DNA from: an uncultured Collinsella sp.
GTDB lineage: Bacteria; Actinomycetota; Coriobacteriia; Coriobacteriales; Coriobacteriaceae
Reading direction: 5' to 3'
Length of the DNA stretch: 23,281 bases
Assembly: GCA_902478935.1 (NCBI GenBank)
Contig: CABSMV010000017.1
Coordinates: forward strand, 1-23,281
Numbering within the stretch: the first letter of the stretch is position 1; every line of letters starts with the position of its first letter. Below are positions 21,369 to 23,281 of this stretch, one piece after another. The translations under genes were made by a program, and so were the position numbers. The notes under the pieces were generated by a model, which was not told where the DNA came from, did not search any database, and saw only the letters and a program-made list of their open reading frames with translations.

Positions 21369-22388
21369 GTGGGGACCGCGATCGACATGGCATTTGACGG
21401 CGCGACGCTTGCCGCCTGCCCGCTTTCGGCACTGGTGCTCTCGTTTGCCTTTTACGGGTTTTGCGGTTGGGCATGGGAGTCGACAGTATGCGCCATGCTC
21501 AATCACGGACGATTTGCCAACAGTGGCTTTTTGCTGGGGCCGTGTTGTCCTATCTATGGTGTGGGCGGCATTGCCTGCTGGCTGCTGTTGCGTGGGATTC
21601 CGGATGCCTCGAGCCAGTTTGTCGCTGCAGCGCTCGTATGCAGCGTGATTGAGTACAGCGTAGGCGTGCTGTTGGAAAAAACAACGGGCGCTCGCTTTTG
21701 GGATTACTCGCACCTGCCGTTTAACTTGCACGGACGCATCTGCCTGTACTGGGCCTGCGCGTTTGGCTTGGGTGCGTTGTGTATTTGCCGTTTAGTGGAG
21801 CCGGCATTGCTGGGGCTGCTTGGCCATCTGCCGGTGCTGATTGTGCGGCTGTCCGCCTTTATCGTCGCGGTCGCGATGATGGTCGACGCGGTGTGCTCGT
21901 TGGCGAGCTGGCGGCGTCTGTCTGATCAGCTGGAGCGGGTCCGGGCCGACCTTGCCGACCGCATCAATGAGTCGCTTGCCGATGCCTCGGACTCAGTGCT
22001 CGAACGTATTCCCGATTCTACGATTGACTCGGTAGCACAGACGCACATCCGTAGCCGTGCCGTTAACGCGTGGCTGGCCGAGCTGGGTGACGCCGCGCTC
22101 GATGCCCTGCGCGAGAAGGCTTCGATGCCGACGTTTATCGCGGATGGTGCTCGCGGCCTGGCGCTTGCCGCCCGCCGCGTGGCCGATGCCGCGCCGAGCA
22201 TGCCGCGTCCGTCGCTCAGTCGTCGCCTTGCCGGCAAGCGCATGAGCCGCCCGGTGCCGAGCGTGTCACTCAGCCGCCGCGACCTACGCTTCTTTAACGC
22301 CTTCCCGCGTCTGCGCATCAATCGCTACGAAGGTGTCATTCGGGCTACCGACCTCCGCGACCGAGCCCGCGAGCTGTTCCGCCGCTAG
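21369..22388 (+). CDS. PF06541-type membrane protein (putative ABC transporter permease, COG4905)
   Basis: A 339-residue integral membrane protein. FYGFCGWAWESTVC (28-41), GFLLGPCCPIYGVGG (53-67), IEYSVGVLLEKTTGARFWDYSHLPFN (94-119) and GRICLYWAC (122-130) are the conserved blocks of this family, named after a supposed ABC permease but without proven function. Five or so transmembrane segments fill residues 20-190. The remaining 150 are a soluble, Arg- and Ala-rich tail with helical, possibly coiled, segments that I cannot assign. GTG at 21369 is chosen for GAGGAGAGGG about 7 nt upstream; an ATG at 21387 is possible. It is coupled to the HD-domain gene, a pairing that suggests a joint membrane-associated role. 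Confidence 0.83.
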   Translation: MGTAIDMAFDGATLAACPLSALVLSFAFYGFCGWAWESTVCAMLNHGRFANSGFLLGPCCPIYGVGGIACWLLLRGIPDASSQFVAAALVCSVIEYSVGVLLEKTTGARFWDYSHLPFNLHGRICLYWACAFGLGALCICRLVEPALLGLLGHLPVLIVRLSAFIVAVAMMVDAVCSLASWRRLSDQLERVRADLADRINESLADASDSVLERIPDSTIDSVAQTHIRSRAVNAWLAELGDAALDALREKASMPTFIADGARGLALAARRVADAAPSMPRPSLSRRLAGKRMSRPVPSVSLSRRDLRFFNAFPRLRINRYEGVIRATDLRDRARELFRR

Positions 22389-22586
22389 CCGGGACGGGCG
22401 CGCTCACGGCTTCCTTGCTCGCGTATTTCCCGTTCGTTTCGCGCCCGTTGCCGCGCCGTTTCCAAGATTGCGGCAGCATTTCCATTCGACAACGCTGCGT
22501 TTAACAACGCCGTATCTGGTCTACACCAGTTGCCCCTCGGCCGCATTATGGGCGCCGACAACGTTCATGCGATCAAGGGGGAGCGA

Positions 22587-23234
22587 ATGTACGATACGGG
22601 ATCGACAACGTTTATGCTCATCTGCACCATGCTCGTGTTTTTAATGACACCGGGTCTGGCGTTTTTCTACGGCGGCCTGTCCAGGCGCAAAAATGTCATC
22701 AACACCATGCTTATGTGCTTTGGTGCCATTGGCCTGGTTGGTGTGCTGTGGATTGTTGCCGGCTGGTCTCTGGCCTATGGCGGCGGCGGTTCCAGCCCGT
22801 TTATTGGAGGCCTTGACCAGCTGCTGTGCCTGCCGGTACTCAACCAGGTGCTGCAGGCGGCCGAGGGCACCGCGTCGGACGGCGCTGTCTACCCGGAGAT
22901 TATCAACATCGCCTTCCAGATGGCGTTTGCCATGATCACTGCCGCTATCGTCACGGGCAGCCTGGCCGGCCGCGTTAAGTTTGGTGCCATGACGGCCTTC
23001 CTGGGCATTTGGCTGCTTGTGGTCTATGCGCCGCTTGCCCACATGGTTTGGGGCGGCGATGGCTCCTTTATCGGTGACATTATCGGCGCACTCGACTTTG
23101 CCGGCGGCGACGTGGTGCACATTTCGTCCGGTCTTACCGGCCTGATCCTCTGCTTAATGCTTGGCCGTCGTCGTGGCTTTGGCATGGTGAGCTACCGTCC
23201 ACATAACGTGCCGTTTGTGGCGCTGGGCGCCGGC
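22587..23234 (+). CDS. amt: Ammonium transporter, C-terminus cut off by contig end
   Basis: The N-terminal 216 residues of an Amt/MEP/Rh ammonium channel of the inner membrane. TPGLAFFYGGLSRRKNVINTMLM (21-43), FQMAFAMITAAIVTGSLAGRVKF, YAPLAHMVWGGDGS and LDFAGGDVVHISSG are classic. The last contains the Asp and the pore His of the family. The native sequence breaks off at PHNVPFVALGAG, where about half the protein is missing; the following codons are adapter. GGGGGAG lies 6 nt before the ATG. The 198 bases upstream hold no gene or clear promoter. No glnK is visible, but it could follow beyond the contig. Confidence 0.95.
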
Positions 23235-23281
23235 CTGTCTCTTATACACATCTGACGCTGCCGACGAACTCTAGGGTGTAG
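23235..23281. other. Nextera sequencing adapter at contig end
   Basis: CTGTCTCTTATACACATCT (23235-23253) is the reverse complement of the Tn5 mosaic end. GACGCTGCCGACGA (23254-23267) completes the Nextera i5-side read adapter. ACTCTAGG (23268-23275) fits an 8-base i5 index read in reverse, and GTGTAG (23276-23281) begins the P5 arm. None of this is genomic sequence. Confidence 0.98.

Noticed and set aside
23235..23255. C-terminal SLIHI of the ammonium transporter as native sequence
   Set aside because: These codons and the stop are encoded by the Nextera mosaic end, not by the genome.

Overview
The window looks like one complete contig from a high-GC gut Coriobacteriia genome, most likely Collinsella or a close relative. 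This rests on overall coding style, the kinds of genes present and short REP-like repeats I associate with that group; no rRNA or other marker is present, so the genus is an inference. Both ends carry Nextera library adapter: 47 bases at the 3' end (mosaic end, read adapter, an 8-base index and the start of the P5 arm) and probably 8 bases at the 5' end. The first and last genes are therefore cut by the assembly, not by biology.

Layout. 1-7.0 kb is housekeeping, mostly on the minus strand: 6-phosphofructokinase (truncated), a membrane-anchored C45-type Ntn amidohydrolase, an M18 aminopeptidase (plus), a D-2-hydroxyacid dehydrogenase, a SEC-C-tagged methionine aminopeptidase and a COG0731-type radical SAM protein. 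7.0-10.3 kb (plus) holds an alpha/beta hydrolase, then a signalling pair: a protein with a degenerate GGDEF domain, a receiver and an HD-GYP domain, and a stand-alone Hpt protein. 10.5-14.1 kb (plus) is a visibly more A+T-rich accessory cassette: DUF2975 membrane protein, YozG-like HTH regulator, a strongly initiated 42-residue six-cysteine peptide, then an ABC ATPase with two permeases.

14.2-18.5 kb (minus) is a polar amino-acid ABC importer operon (Tat-type lipoprotein, two permeases, ATPase) ending in a class I gamma-glutamyl amidohydrolase. 18.8-20.6 kb (minus) is a divergent DXS-like enzyme. 20.8-23.2 kb (plus) holds an HD-domain protein overlapping in operon style with a PF06541 membrane protein, then a truncated ammonium transporter.

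The most interesting region is 10.48-14.12 kb. A Cys-rich peptide with the look of a RiPP or bacteriocin precursor sits behind its own TTGACA promoter and an ideal ribosome binding site. It is separated by a terminator-like hairpin from a LanFEG-like transporter (one ATPase, two related permeases). The upstream DUF2975/HTH pair is likely its regulator, because the 9-mer TCGATAAAC lies inside palindromes in front of both transcription units. No maturation enzyme is encoded locally.

Three long perfect inverted repeats (5924-5990, 10328-10391, 18707-18761) have unrelated arms but nearly identical 27-29 nt centres. No tRNA, rRNA, CRISPR array, insertion sequence or prophage gene was seen, and no gene-free stretch exceeds 300 bases.
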